Notes under the pieces: generated by a model
The model's input: only the letters and a program-made list of their open reading frames with translations
Databases searched by the model: none
What the model was told of the DNA's origin: nothing
Translations under genes and position numbers: made by a program
Part shown: positions 1 to 13,267 of the stretch, piece after piece
Position numbering within the stretch: the stretch's first letter is position 1
How the letters are laid out: each line of letters begins with the position of its first letter
From: Pleurotus ostreatus/Saccharomyces cerevisiae fusant
Taxonomy: Eukaryota; Opisthokonta
DNA: 64,000 nt
Reading direction: 5' to 3'
Assembly (NCBI GenBank): GCA_024196135.1
Contig: JAMQCK010000086.1
Location: 18,991 to 82,990 of the forward strand

Positions 1-192
1 ATTTGAACAGTTGCATAGAATTTTGAATACAACAGACCTCCCGCCGACGCGCGACGTAAACGAGGCCGGAATATATTCAGAGGGCGATAAACACGTGCGG
101 TTCGCTTCCTGTCCTTTGCCATCATCACGGCGGGCGCGTCAGACCAGCTGCTGCTCCGCGCCTACGCGCGCCTCCTCTTCCCGCAAAGCAAA

Positions 193-1596
193 ATGTGGTC
201 GATGCTCCTCGTCCCGCTGCTCTCGCTCCCGTTCCTCCCCAACCTGATCCCGATGCTCCCCCTCCCGCGCGCAATAGCCCGCCCGCTGCGCTACTATTGC
301 GCCGCGACCGTCTACCTCTCCACCATGGGCCTCGTCGGCTCGGCCGCGACGTTCGTGTCGCTCGTGCTGAATGCGATAGGCCAGGGGTACATGACGAACT
401 ACTACGTCGCGCGCATATTCTACATCGTCGCGAGCCGCGTGATGGGCGTGAAGGTCCGCGTCGAGGGCGCGGAGTACCTCGAGCGTGACGACATCGACAG
501 CGCGGGGCGGATGAAGGCGGACCAGACGGGCGTGACGACGGGCCCGGCGATAGTCATGAACAACCACCAGTCGATGCTCGACATCCTCGTCGTGGGCAAG
601 ACGTTCCCCCGGCAGACCACGATGATCTCGAAGCAGTCAATCATGTTTACGCCCCTCGGACCGTTCATGTTGCTCGCCGGGTGCATATTCATCGACAGGG
701 CGAACCCCACCGCGGCTCGGAAGAGCTTGCATGAGGGCGTGCAAACGATGAAGAGGCATAGATTAGGTGCGCGGTCTAACATACAACTGTCGCACTCTGC
801 TAACTCCTCACAGGCGTCTGGATATTCCCCGAAGGCACCCGGCACCAGTCCCCCACCCCATCCATGCTCCCGCTCAAGAAGGGAGGCTTCCACACCGCCG
901 TCGAGGCTCAAATACCCATCGTAAGTCATCGACCACTTCCCCGATCGCGATAATCGTGTCACTCCGGCTATCTCCCCATCCTTTGCGCGTCCGCCCTTTT
1001 CTCGGCCCTTCCCCTCCTCCGCCGCACCACTAACGCATCGCCCAGATCCCCGTCGTGACCGAAAACTACTGGTGGGCGTACCGCCAGGGCGTCTGGGGCT
1101 TCGGCGAAGACGGTCCGAACGAACTTCGCGTCAAGGGTGCGTACTTTCGCTATACCTCGCTACATCGTAATTTACTGACGCCTCGCCAGTCCTCCCACCC
1201 ATCCCCACCGCCGGCCTCACGATCGACGACATCCCCGAGCTCGTCACGCGCGTGCGCGACCAGATGCTCGTCGCGCTCCGCGAGATCAGCCGTGCCGGAC
1301 CCGCACCTTCCGCAGACGACAAGACCGCGCAGCTCAGCGTCGGCCCCGCGCCCGAGAAGAGCCCGCTACCCAGCCCGCCGCCCGAGGAGGCGCCGAAGCC
1401 CGTGGAGGGCGTGCCCAAGCCCGTGGTGCCGCTGCCGACGACCGTCGTCGCGGCTGAGAGCGGGTCTGGGGAGAGGCGGCCGGTGCCGCTAGCGCACGCG
1501 CGGGATAACTCGTCCGCGGAGAGCGCGCCGAGTGAGAGCGGGTCGAATGGGACGGAGGAGGATGAGGGGATGGTGCTTGTGGGGCGGCCTGAGTAG
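193..1596 (+). CDS. SLC1: 1-acyl-sn-glycerol-3-phosphate acyltransferase (lysophosphatidate acyltransferase)
   Basis: Exons 193-766, 814-920, 1046-1136 and 1190-1596 join in frame to 392 aa. The enzyme would acylate lysophosphatidate to phosphatidate in the ER membrane, an early step of glycerolipid synthesis. All four family motifs are visible: NHQSMLD (NHx4D catalytic block) near residue 120, FIDR near 160, FPEGTR directly after intron 1, and IPVVTENYW at the start of exon 3. Hydrophobic stretches at about residues 1-25 and 40-70 fit membrane anchors. After the catalytic domain comes a Pro/Ser/Glu-rich tail of about 110 aa that looks disordered. The first ATG of the open frame was used. The frame stays open upstream from 91 without an ATG, so a further 5' exon cannot be excluded. 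Function is secure from the motifs; the N-terminus is not. Confidence 0.88.
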
Positions 1597-1837
1597 GCAG
1601 ACCCAGGCGCATGCGATGTTACATAGTACTTTCCGTACTAAACCAAAGAGGCCTAATCGTAAGCTTTTCTTGCTTGCCACTCCATGGATTACAGGGTCAG
1701 ACTTTGAGAAGATGCAAACATGGGATTTACAGGTGAGGAGCGCTACTGTGTTGCATCTATGTATGGAATTGTGACTATAGTATCATGAAGCTCAAAGCGG
1801 GGCGTACAGACCCTTGAGAGAAGCGCAGTAGCTACGT

Positions 1838-3377
1838 TTACATCAGTGTCTCTATCTCGACAGTCTCTTGCGCGCCGGAGGGGTAGACGAAGGTGAGGCT
1901 GAGAGACGTCGATGGCGGCCCGCGTACCATAGCCGTCGGATGCTCAGTCGCGCGAGAAGGCTCAAGAGGCTCTGCGTTGCGCTCGGGGATCATCTTCCGC
2001 AGCGGTTCGATCAGGTTAAGCAGGCTTTCTTTCCAGAACGTGTCATCGTCGTTGGGCAACCCGGCGACGATTTTCAGCGTTCGCAGCCAATGAAGCTCCC
2101 AGACGATATCGAGAACGCATTCCTGCATGGGTTCATCTAAATTGTACGACGGCAGGAAGGTAATCAAGCGAGACGCACCTCGAGGTACTCTTGGTTTGGA
2201 GTTGGCTCGCTGCTAGGGACGTCCCCGCGACGTACATAGCTTGAGCATCTGCAGTGTTCCATAGCGCACACTTTCACCGCGAGGTGCTCCAGGCTACGCG
2301 CCTCCGTCGCGTACCAGTCTGATAGACATTGTGAGTAAGGTCACGGTGTTGGCTTGACGCTCTTCGAATGGACGCACAGGAGATCCAAGGTGCATCCAAA
2401 GCCCGACCCGTACTTGTCAACTCCTTCAAGTAAGGAACCTCGTAAAGGACGCGGTTGGCGCCTCCGTGATACATTCTTCGCTCCCAAGGGCGAGGGGTCC
2501 AGTCGACGATGTGTAGGCGTTCTAAGTTCGGGGTGCATGACAAGAGGCCGAAAAGTTGCCACGGGATAGCCATAGTGCGCACTGAGAGCAGAGGTGGCTG
2601 CCTCCATAATGTCCGAGGGAACCACTCCGAACCGTGCTCTCCAAAGATGAAGTTTGGCCCTGTGACCTCGGGTATTTGCAGAGTGTGGAGGTTCTTGAAC
2701 ATGGCGAGGCCCGCGCAGAACTTGTCTTTGACGCTTGCGTAGGGGTCATCGGTCACGATCATAGATAGTATTCTGAGAAGGGGCCATTCGGCGTCAGCGT
2801 GAGGGCTGGATAAGACGGAGGCGACAATCACACTCACTCGACATGTTCAGCGAAAGAAGGGTTCTGAATCATCACAAAGTCTAGCTGACGCATCAAGTCT
2901 GCGGCCAATCTCTTCTTCCATTGTATCCCTATTTCTGAAGGGCGATCGGTCAGTCTCCTCGGCGTGCAGTCTGTACTGATACTCGCTTGCCACTGCCTCG
3001 ATCGTTTGCCACAAGAGGGGGTCAAATAAGCTGCGAAAGCGACGACAGGTTTGTGAGAATGCAGCGATGACCTCGCGTCGTGTTGGTTCCTTATCGTCGT
3101 AGAGCATATCGCGATTGATGAGGGTGGGCAGACTTGGGAAGCAATTGACGATTTCCAGCAAGAGTTCGTTGGGCAGAGATGACAAGGACAGGGCATTCGC
3201 AGCTGGTACATGCTGAACACGATCAGAGACTTGTGAGACAGATGCACTGTCTTCCATGGGGGCGGCAGATGTGGGGGCCATCATGGTGGTGGTGGCGATG
3301 GTGGTGGTGGTGGTGGTGGTGGTGTGCGGACAAGAACAAAACATGGCGAAGCCTGGGGTCGTGGCCACCCGCCACAT
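1838..3377 (-). CDS. F-box protein, divergent from the other F-box genes here
   Basis: Proposed exons (minus strand) are 2994-3377, 2838-2884, 2414-2772, 2179-2318 and 1838-2122, giving 404 aa. An F-box follows a Thr-rich N-terminus: LSSLPNELLLEIVNCF, then TCRRFRSLFDPLLW. The rest has the Leu-rich texture of fungal F-box/LRR substrate receptors for SCF ubiquitin ligases. The last three introns fit well. The first (2885-2993) is less certain: the frame must change between the F-box and the segment ending NPSFAEHVE, and a 37-nt intron is an alternative. The start is also uncertain because three in-frame ATGs precede the F-box and a CCA microsatellite encodes a poly-Thr run between them. No close resemblance to the six-member F-box family elsewhere in the window was seen. 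Confidence 0.62.
3284..3324. repeat. TGG/CCA trinucleotide microsatellite
   Basis: About 41 bp of TGG repeats with one interruption. Read on the minus strand it is CCA/ACC and encodes a poly-Thr run in the N-terminus of the F-box gene at 1838-3377, or lies in its leader if a downstream ATG is used. Confidence 0.9.
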
Positions 3378-3510
3378 GGCACTCACGTGAATCTTGAACA
3401 AAGATCATAGGAGTCTCTCCTGTAGACAGAGTAGCACTAGAAGTACAGTATGGTCTCCAATTCGCCGTTACGATATCTGGAGAAACAGAATGGGTTTATC
3501 GCAAACAGGG

Positions 3511-3515
3511 AAAAA
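3511..3515 (-). terminator. RNA polymerase III terminator of tRNA-Val
   Basis: A run of five T on the minus strand begins two bases after the 3' end of the tRNA, the usual Pol III stop signal. Confidence 0.7.
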
Positions 3516-3517
3516 TT

Positions 3518-3590
3518 GATTCGACCCGGGCTCGAACCGGGGACCTTCTGTGTGTTAGACAGATGCGATAACCAACTACGCCATCGAACC
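3518..3590 (-). tRNA. tRNA-Val, anticodon AAC
   Basis: The 73-nt minus-strand sequence folds into a full cloverleaf. The acceptor stem is GGTTCGA/TCGAATC with one G-U pair. The D-arm has a TAGTTGGTTA loop. The anticodon stem is TCTGT/ACAGA around loop CTAACAC, giving anticodon AAC. The T-arm is CCCGG/CCGGG around TTCGAGC. There is no intron. A T-run directly downstream supplies the terminator. It lies between the F-box gene on the same strand and the mitochondrial kinase gene on the other. Confidence 0.95.
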
Positions 3591-3717
3591 GTTGAAATTT
3601 GCTCGCGCATGTGATTTGCGACGGCCAGTCCTCCCTCGAGCACGCCGCGGCCCAAGTCATCACTGCAATAGCGCCTTGGAGACTTTCCTTCCTTGTCTCC
3701 TCCCCTCACCCCTCCCA

Positions 3718-5902
3718 ATGCTACGACCGCATGCAGCATGCACATGCGCGTGCTCGACCTCCAGGCTGGCACGACGTGCAGCACCCGTCTCGCGGGCGCG
3801 CGCCACCCCCGCCCGACGCGCGAATTCAACGTACACGGCGCTGCATTTCTACCAGAATAAGCAGCTTGAGGCGTACGCATCGAAGGAGACCAAGCGGCTG
3901 ACGCTGCGCCAGCTGGTGGGTCCCTACGCCGCTGCCATTGCTTAGTTCCGGACGATGTCAGGTCTTCTTCGGGCGGTCTATGAATACAGAACGTCTGTTG
4001 ACGGTGCGTGTGCTAGATCGAGGATGGCGTGCAGTTACTGACGTTCAATAGAGCGCAAACTATGTGCGGACGGAACTGCCAGTTCGCATCGCGCACCGCA
4101 TACGCGATCTGCAAGCTCTGCCATACGTTGTCGTCACGCAGGAGGGGATCGCGCGCGTGTATGAGGTGCGAGGCAGCGTAACTACTGGTCCGCCAGACTG
4201 ACATCGTTCACAGCTATACTGGGAAGCTTTCGAGAGGCATGTCCCACCCCACGACGAACTCTCTTGCATCCACCTAACGGTCGCAGATTCCGCAAATATC
4301 CCCCAATAAACACCCTCGAAGAGAACAACGAGTTCTGCAGATTCCTCGCAGGCCTTCTCAATGACCAGTGCGTCTCCTTCCTATTCCCCGCTCCCTTTCC
4401 AACAAACTAAGCCCCTCACAGCGCAACCGTCATCCCCCTCCTCTCCCTCGGCCTCTCCCTCTCCTCCCCCTACATGTCCCCCGACGCCCTCGACGCCTTC
4501 ATGAAGCGCATGCTCGTCTCCCGCATCTCCCGCCGCGTCCTCGCCGAGCACCACATCGCGCTCACGAACAACTTCAACGGTCACCGCCTCTACGCGCGCG
4601 ATCCGCACGTCGGCGTCATCTTCACCGGGCTTAACGTAGCAAGGTCAGTAGAACACTGCGCGAAGCTACTGCGACGGCGACCGAGCGAGCGCGGTTGGCC
4701 GGAGGTGCATCTGAGCGGGCATATGGATACGAAGTTTGCGTATATCCGCGAGCATTTGGAGTATGTAGTGTTTGAGCTGCTGAAGAATGTGAGTGGACCG
4801 GGTCTGGATCTAGGTGCGGGTGCGGGCATGGGCACTGATGGGTTTTGCAGTCGATGCGCGCCACCGTCGAGACGCATCCGGAAACGAATCACTTCCCGCC
4901 GATCCATGCTACCATCGTCGCTGGCGAGCACGACGTCGGCATCCGCATATCAGACCAAGGTTCGCTTATTTCCCCAGACCCCGCCATTGCCTCGCTTCCC
5001 CTCCCCTACCCCGCCTCTTCTAGTCTCCCCTCCCCCTCTTACCCCAGCTCTCCCCTGCGCTTGATCTCTTCCTTTTACCTCATTCTCATCCTCTGTCCCT
5101 TCCTCTCCATCACCTGTTCCCCTCAGCCGCACGCGTGGCTATTCTGCTCTTGCACGGGGTGGTCTTTGCCTTATCCGCATTGATGTTTGACTCCGGTACT
5201 CCTTGTTATCCCTCACGCTACTTTCTGGATCATCTCATCCCATGCTCACCTACCACTCCAGGCGGCGGCCTTCTCACCCCACACACCCGCGTCTCCAGCC
5301 CCGCCGACCTCTTCTCCTTCTCGCACGTCCGCAACGGCGTGCGCCTCGAGTCCTCGCGCATCGGCGCGCTAAGGGAACTCGGCTCCAGCCCGCAGGGCGT
5401 GTGGGCGACCACAAGGGAACAAAGGGGCGAGACGGGGGAGGATGTGGAGGACGAGGGGGTGGAGGCGGCGAGTGCGGGCGCGGAAGGAATGGTGCAAACA
5501 CCGTCAAACAGTAGCGCGGTGGACTCGCCCGCGAAGGCGGACGACCCGGAGAGGAGAGGGGGGATCGCGCCGCATCCGAGGATTGGGATCGGCCTGCCGA
5601 TGAGTAAGATCTTTGCGACGTGCGTATTCACTCTTCTCCTCAAATGACCTCGTGAACTGACAACCTTCATCCCTACCAGCTACTTCGGCGGCTCGCTGGA
5701 CATGGTCTCGTTGGATGGATGGGGTGAGTTCGGCTTGGTTTTCTTGCTTGAATTACAAAGGAAGAGTGTCGCTGACCCAATCGACTCTAGGAACCGACGC
5801 ATACCTTCGACTGCCCAAGTTGGTGAGTCTCTTTTGGGAACTGGCGGTGTCGCTCACGTTCACCTCCACCAGGGTACAAATTTAGAGGGTATAGAAGTAT
5901 AG
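3718..5902 (+). CDS. Mitochondrial protein kinase of the PDK/BCKDK family
   Basis: Eleven exons: 3718-3915, 3962-4003, 4052-4165, 4214-4236, 4287-4367, 4422-4788, 4851-4959, 5262-5619, 5680-5723, 5791-5822 and 5873-5902, giving 465 aa. Family members phosphorylate and inactivate the E1 subunit of pyruvate or branched-chain 2-oxoacid dehydrogenase in the matrix. The first 40 residues are Arg/Ala/Ser-rich without acidic residues, as expected for a mitochondrial presequence. FYQNKQLEAYA and LTLRQL mark the N-terminal helical domain. ELLKNSMRATVE (N-box), SDQGGGL (G1) and GIGLPMS (G2) mark the GHKL ATP-binding domain. The C-terminus YFGGSLDMVSLDGWG is family-typical. An acidic, Ser-rich insert of about 70 aa sits between the G1 and G2 boxes. 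The intron after exon 4 starts with GC, and the 302-nt intron before exon 8 is long for this locus. I cannot separate the PDK and BCKDK branches by eye. Confidence 0.9.
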
Positions 5903-6675
5903 GTCGCGGTATGCGGAAGTTGCTTCAGGCGTCAGCAAGAGATGATGATACGGCGGACTCAATCGACGGACAAGATATCTTGTATACAAAGTCAAGATAC
6001 GTATATCTGCTCTACTAATGCACCAGTGCTCGTCGCTGCAATGTACATTCGAAAGTTAAGCTCGTCGCTCAAGAACTCATCCAATGCCTCTCGGTATGCG
6101 ACAGGTCTTGCTCAGGCAGTGCAGACAGTCTCTTCGGCTGAACATCTAACTACTCGTGGCGATGAGTCTCGTAGACTGACGAAGATGTTTACCGTGTGGG
6201 GGCGGTCCGGGGCGGTCGTGGTGCGGCATTGCTTGCCTCGGCCTCGGGATGTCCTTGTTGATGGTCACTTGTAGTCTGGGGCGTCATGACCAGCTCTGTA
6301 GTGGCTGCTTGGCGTGCCGTAGTCGTTGTTGTCCCGCCCTTGCAGCGCTTGAGCCGCAACTTCGACTTTGGTTTCGATCAGGTGATCTGTGACAACCAAC
6401 CGAACGCGCCGTGACTCTTCCAATACTCTCCTGCTTTCCTCCTCCTCTTCCCTGCGCGAGCTCCACATCCTCGCAAGAGCCGGCGCCTATCTGTCCATCA
6501 TGCCTCAATCGCTGTGTGCAAGGCCACGCCTGTGTACCTGGAATCTAAATTATGTGGCGTCACGTTTCAACGGCTTTACGGGCTCGACGTGATATACATC
6601 TCCAAAGCCTCGCTCTCTTCCCCCTCTGTCATCCCTGGCAGCGCGTAGCGACACCTTTCCTCACGATCCACGACG
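5903..6675. other. Intergenic region, no gene seen
   Basis: No ORF here has coding texture or family motifs on either strand. The region holds the 3' flank of the kinase gene and the promoter of the gene starting at 6676. Confidence 0.5.
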
Positions 6676-8003
6676 ATGAGCGCACCTCCAGTCGACGACG
6701 CGCCGCCGCCCGCGTACTCCGAAGAAGAGCTCGACACGAAGATCTCGCAGGCCATCGAGGAGTCCCTCCGCCTCGACGCCAAGGGCGCGCCACATGACAA
6801 CGCGGCGGACGAGTGGGAGGAGTGGGATGAGGCGCTTTTCGAGGCGAACAGCCGCGAGGCGCAGAGCCCGGGCGCGGGGTCGTCGTCCGCGGCGTCCCCG
6901 AGGTTAGCGTACGAGGAGACGCTGTCCAGCGCGTCGACGGCCGCGGTATCTCCGCCGATGTCAACAGCTTCTGGGTTGTCCTCGGGGTCATCGAGCGTGG
7001 GGCGGATGCCGACTGTGCGTCCGCTTCGTCTGCATCGGCCGTCGCCGTCAGTTTCGTCGAGCGGTGGCGCGGAAAAGCCGCGTCCGAGCTGGTATGCTGA
7101 GGCTGGCCTCGGTCGACCGAGCGATAGCTCTGAGTCCTCCCGTAATCCTCTCCCGGTCCCTCCGCCTCCGCCCCTTCCGGCAGAGCTCCGCCAACCCCAG
7201 ACACCCCCGACCGATGACGACGCGCCGCCTGCCTTCACGCCTGTCGGACCCTCCCTCGATGGCCCAGCCTACGAAGAGGTCGTCCATCTTGAATACCACG
7301 TGCCGGAAAGCCAAACCTCCTCCCCTCTCACTTCACCCGTCATCCTCCCGCAAGACTCAGCCGTTCGGCTATCCTACGAGGGTCCTCAGGACCTCGGGCA
7401 GGATGAAGACTCAGAAGACGAAGTAGATAGCATGCCAGCGCCTCCACCTCCTCCACTGCCTCGAGTCCGCGGCCCACGAGCAGCGCCGGCACCCCAATCG
7501 CGCTTCAGCGACCCGGTGCCGCAAGCGCTCGTAGGTATCCCCCGCGTGCAGTTCAACCCATCCTTGGCGTACAGACGTGAAGAGGGCGTAGGGGCGATGG
7601 AGCAAGCCCCCGCGCCTGCACCGCCTCCCAAGGGCGACGCGATGGCATTTTACAAGTACGCTGATTCGATATTCCTCAAAAAGTTCGTTGAAGAATTGAC
7701 GCATACATCCAGCTCGGCAGTATCCTCGGTGCTCAAGCCACGCACAGCACCTCACGTACCTGCCTCGGTGAACAATCGATATTCGTAAGTCATAAAATAC
7801 GGGCTTCGGAGCTGTGCTGAATCGGATACGTCAGAATGCTACCACCCGGCGCGGCAGCACCTACGCACCCTCACCACTTGTCAATGGGTTACGGGGACCA
7901 CCCTTCGCAAAGCAATACTCAGTCGCGGTTTAACCCAGTACCGGTTCATGCGCCTGTAGCCAGCTATCCTCCGTCCGCACCGCAGTTCTACCAGCATCGC
8001 TGA
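6676..8003 (+). CDS. Proline-rich disordered protein with a possible ubiquitin-interacting motif
   Basis: Exons 6676-7784 and 7835-8003 give 425 aa; the phase-2 intron has a clean GTAAGT donor. I do not recognise a named family. The protein is dominated by Pro, Ser and acidic residues with many PPPP runs and two PPAYSEE/PPAFTPV-type sites, so it is probably mostly disordered. Near residue 15 the stretch EEELDTKISQAIEESL resembles a ubiquitin-interacting motif (acidic patch, then Ala-x3-Ser), which may suggest a role in ubiquitin-dependent trafficking; that is inference. A possible short helix lies around MAFYKYADSIFLKKFVEEL before the intron. The C-terminus is rich in His, Pro, Gln and Tyr. 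The ATG at 6676 is the first in the frame. Confidence 0.7.
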
Positions 8004-8200
8004 GATGCAACTGCGACTGATCGGTGGGAGGGCCATCACACGACTGACTACACCACTCGTCAACAAGACTCGCGCCCGGCGCCGCGTGCATATCCTGACT
8101 GATTGTCTATGTTCACCTCCATACCCTCCTCATCAAAGGAACTTCTGTTCATCACACTGCTTATGTTTTGTACCTCTCTGAACTCACAATCGACGTTGCC

Positions 8201-8415
8201 ACCGCCTTCTGTATTGTTCTTCACATCCGCCTATTGTACTCCTTTTGGCCGCCTACTGTACTCTTCTCGCGATCGACTGCCTATTGTTCCCAGAAGGGCC
8301 GGCCCCGATCTGCATTCTGTAACGCGAAGGCCCTCGCTGCGTTCCGTGACTCAAGCGGTCCTTGCGTTCTGTAACTCAAAGGTCCTCGCATACATTCTGT
8401 GGCTCAAAGGGCCCA
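8201..8415. repeat. Two adjacent sets of degenerate short tandem repeats
   Basis: From about 8201 to 8290 a CCGCCTAYTGTAYT-like unit occurs four times. From 8311 to 8415 a unit of 25-28 bp resembling GCGTTCTGTAACTCAAAGG occurs four times with drift. Together with flanking sequence they fill the gap between the genes at 6676 and 8842 (8004-8841), where no gene was seen. Confidence 0.6.
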
Positions 8416-8679
8416 AGCATATGTTTCCGCAGCCGACGTGGCCACACCTCCGAAACAAAGACCGACGCCACGCGGCAAAGAACAATGGGGTCCCAGCTCC
8501 GAACAATGGGAAACCCCAAATTAACCAACCGTCTTTGAACCATAAAAGGTAACTTTCGGAGCTCGCGAAGCCGGCCCGTCCTTTGTGGCCATCCCGGAGG
8601 CAAATTCGTCACCGTCCGAGATGTCATTGTGGCCAGCGGGGTTGGCCCTTTCACCAGCGTGATAGGCGCCGGTGCTGTG

Positions 8680-8687
8680 TATATAAG
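8680..8687 (+). promoter_or_regulatory. TATA box of the gene at 8842
   Basis: TATATAAG lies about 155 bp upstream of an ATG in good context (CCACCATGA), suggesting a leader of about 120 nt. Confidence 0.5.
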
Positions 8688-8841
8688 ATTGAGCGCAGAC
8701 CGCGTTCGCCACACAAACCATCCCCTCCGCCGCCACGCCCCGTCTGCATAGCGCGCATTCACTCGTCGAGTCCGGACATACACGCCGCACGTCTGCCCGA
8801 CATAAACACCCTCAGTCAGCCATACACTCGCCTTTGCCACC

Positions 8842-9889
8842 ATGACTGTCGCACTCCCACGCGCCAGCGATCACGAATGCTCGAAGAAGCGCCCGCGCGA
8901 GCCTGAGCTAGAGATCGTCTACAAGAGGCAGAAATGCTCAATCGACGCTACACATCAGAAATGCTCGGTCGACGCTACGCGACCCCGAAAACGCGCCAGG
9001 AAAGAAAAGCCTTTCGCTCGCATGACCGAGCAACAACGCAGATTCTACACCGCAAAGCGGTCGAATCCAGAAGGCCCTACCATCCGGATTGGAGAACCAC
9101 TGAAGGAGACGGCAAAGGAAAAAGAGCAGACGGCTGCAAGATGCAAACTTTGGCGCGATGCACTAGCAGCCAAAATAGCTTGGAAGAAAAGTTTACCACC
9201 TGCAGTAGAATGGGACCCCAAGTTCAGGTTTCCCGAGCGCACCGTCGTACGTTCTGCGTTTCTTCACGCACGGTTATATGGACTGACAGCCGCATCAGCT
9301 CGTCGACGTCGAAAAGGGCTTACAAATGTTCGGCCTCACCTGGGAAGAAATGCAAACACTCCCCGCACAATGGCACGACGGCTGGCCCTTATGCGACGGC
9401 TGGCACTGCAGCTACCGCGACATGCGCGATCTCTCCGCCCGCAAATTCAAAGCCGGCGCATTCGAGTTCAAGCGCCTCTTCGGGAAGCCCATCGGTGACC
9501 CGCGAATGCGACACGGGCGACTCGAGGGGTTCGTAGAGAAGCCCGGTCAAGCCGCCATCGACCCCTACTCGGGCTTGCCCATAGTTGACATCCATGTAGC
9601 CAGCAAACGCCATGCGACGGGAATGTATCGCCCGACTTGCCAGGTGGAGCAGCTGATGCTCGATGACCCTGTGCAGTATCGGAAGAAGCTAGAGAAAGAA
9701 GAGAAGGAACGACAGAGGAAGGAGAAAGAGCAGCGCGCCGCGCGCGAGAGGGAGGAGAAGGAACGGAGGGCTCAAGAGAAGAAAGCTGAAGCCGAATGGA
9801 AGAGGAAGACGAAGGCAGCCGAGCGCAAGAAGCTGACGGCGAAGGAGAAGAAGGCGAAGTCGCAGAGCGCTGATTCGAGTGAATGGTAG
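8842..9889 (+). CDS. Basic protein with a long charged C-terminal coiled coil
   Basis: Exons 8842-9246 and 9299-9889 give 331 aa. I do not recognise the family. The first 60 residues are Lys/Arg-rich with an internal duplication (KCSIDATHQ and KCSVDATR) and a likely nuclear localisation signal (RPRKRARKEK). The middle, residues about 100-220, looks globular and Trp-rich (LWRDALAAKIAWKK, FGLTWEEMQTL, HDGWPLCDGWHCSYRDM). The last 85 residues are almost entirely Glu/Lys/Arg/Gln and should form a long single helix or coiled coil. The ATG sits in a strong context, and a TATA box lies upstream. Confidence 0.72.
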
Positions 9890-10044
9890 AGATTCCGTCC
9901 GCGTATAATAATATAGACACCTAGTCAGACACCTAATAGCGTAGAGTGACGAGCGTACTGTAGATCAGAGCGCTTGAGCTCCATATACCACCAACCATGA
10001 TACATCCCATCCTATCTGACAGCATAAAGCGTACAACAGGCACC

Positions 10045-11958
<1,914 letters not shown>

Positions 11959-12148
11959 GATGTGGTGGTTCTGGAAGAGAAAGGTTTAGATGAGCGACCA
12001 CACGGGGACCGTTGGCGACCATGATCGACGCCCCTGGCGCCCCATCACGCGCGGATCGCGACCAACTGGTGCACTCATCGCGCCGTTGGGAGGGTGAACG
12101 TGTAGCAATAACATCGTTTACGTCTGTCAGATGCGATACTGTGACTGT

Positions 12149-13267
12149 CTACACAACTGCAAGCCATTCGTCCATATCATCCCACAACTTTGCGCGCTTA
12201 GTCGCGAAGTCTATCCGCCTCCGCTTCCTGCACGTGGAGCAGTGCCCGTGCTTCGCCCAGTCTACATTCACCAGTGCCTGCAGCCCGCATATTGGATCCA
12301 ACGCGAATTTACTCATGATCCCCTCTTGTATCGGCGCCCAGTAATTTGCCGGATCGTCAGAAAAGCAGCCCCTACACGAGAACTTGGGGCCGGACGGGAG
12401 CAGGACCTCCGTCCACGCCTTCGACAGTTTCTTTTGAAAGTTGAAGACCTCCAGCGTCAGCATGTTCGAGGGAACAAGCTGTCCGCTGTCGTCGAGAAAG
12501 CCGCAGTCCTCGGCCATGACATCAGGGTTGCGTGCCAGTTCGTAGAACGCGCGCTTGTACAATTGCCGGAGGGACCAGTTGTTGCCTACTGAGACGGCCA
12601 AGGCCGCGTGAGGCTTGCACTCCGCAGTCACGGTCTCCAGCCTGGGCGAGAACTCCTCTTCCATAGCTTTCAGCGCATACGCGCGATATGCCGGGAAGTT
12701 CAGGGAGGAGGCAGCAGCGAAGATCGCAGCATGTACAGGGAAACTCGGCGCTGAGTAGCGGAAAGACCTGACAACGCGTCAGCATGTGGAGGAGGACGAC
12801 CGCGAGGAATCTATAACTCACACGGCGTCTTCCATCGCGGCCAGCAGGGCTGCAAAGTCCTCCGAGGAGACATACGTCGCGTGTAGGTCATACACGTCGC
12901 ATCCGTCCTCCACTTCTACGGGGATGTCACGGAAGTCGGGGAAAGTGTTATCTGCAGGGGGATCGAAACCGGCACGTTTGTCGAACAAGGCCTTGAACCA
13001 GGGAGATTGGGATGCCAGCCGACTGCGATGCAGCTTGAACCCCACGCCGTCGAGATGCACTACGACGTTTCCGTCCTGCAGCCAGAAGCGCTCGTGTGGT
13101 TCATACGGTCTTTTCGTCTTCTTCTTTGGTGCGCCTTCCCGATTTTCCGTTTTGACTGTCTCGACCGCGTTGCTGGCCTCAGAGAGTTTCCTCTTGTGCT
13201 GCCCAGTCGTGTCGCTCCCTTCTGCGTGCTCACAACTTGCAGGGCCAGCAGAGGTTACAGCAGACAT
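12149..13267 (-). CDS. BTB/POZ protein 1 of a three-gene tandem array
   Basis: Exons 12822-13267 and 12149-12767 give 354 aa; the intron splits the BTB domain after MEDAV. The N-terminus is basic with a nuclear-signal-like KKKTKR. The BTB domain begins at HERFWLQDGNVVVHLDG and contains FKLHRSRLASQSPWF. Such proteins can homodimerise and link substrates to Cul3 ubiquitin ligases, but no substrate domain is recognisable. The tail carries CRGC, then LDPICGLQAL, then GHCSTCRKRRR and WDDMDEW, a pattern shared with the next two genes. In-frame codons continue upstream to 13384 without a better start. The 13267 ATG was chosen because the protein then begins like its neighbours. Confidence 0.82.

Noticed and set aside
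5135..5261. Extra exon sequence upstream of the kinase G1 box
   Set aside because: The open frame there has no family similarity, and the DQ/GGGL joint is canonical without it.
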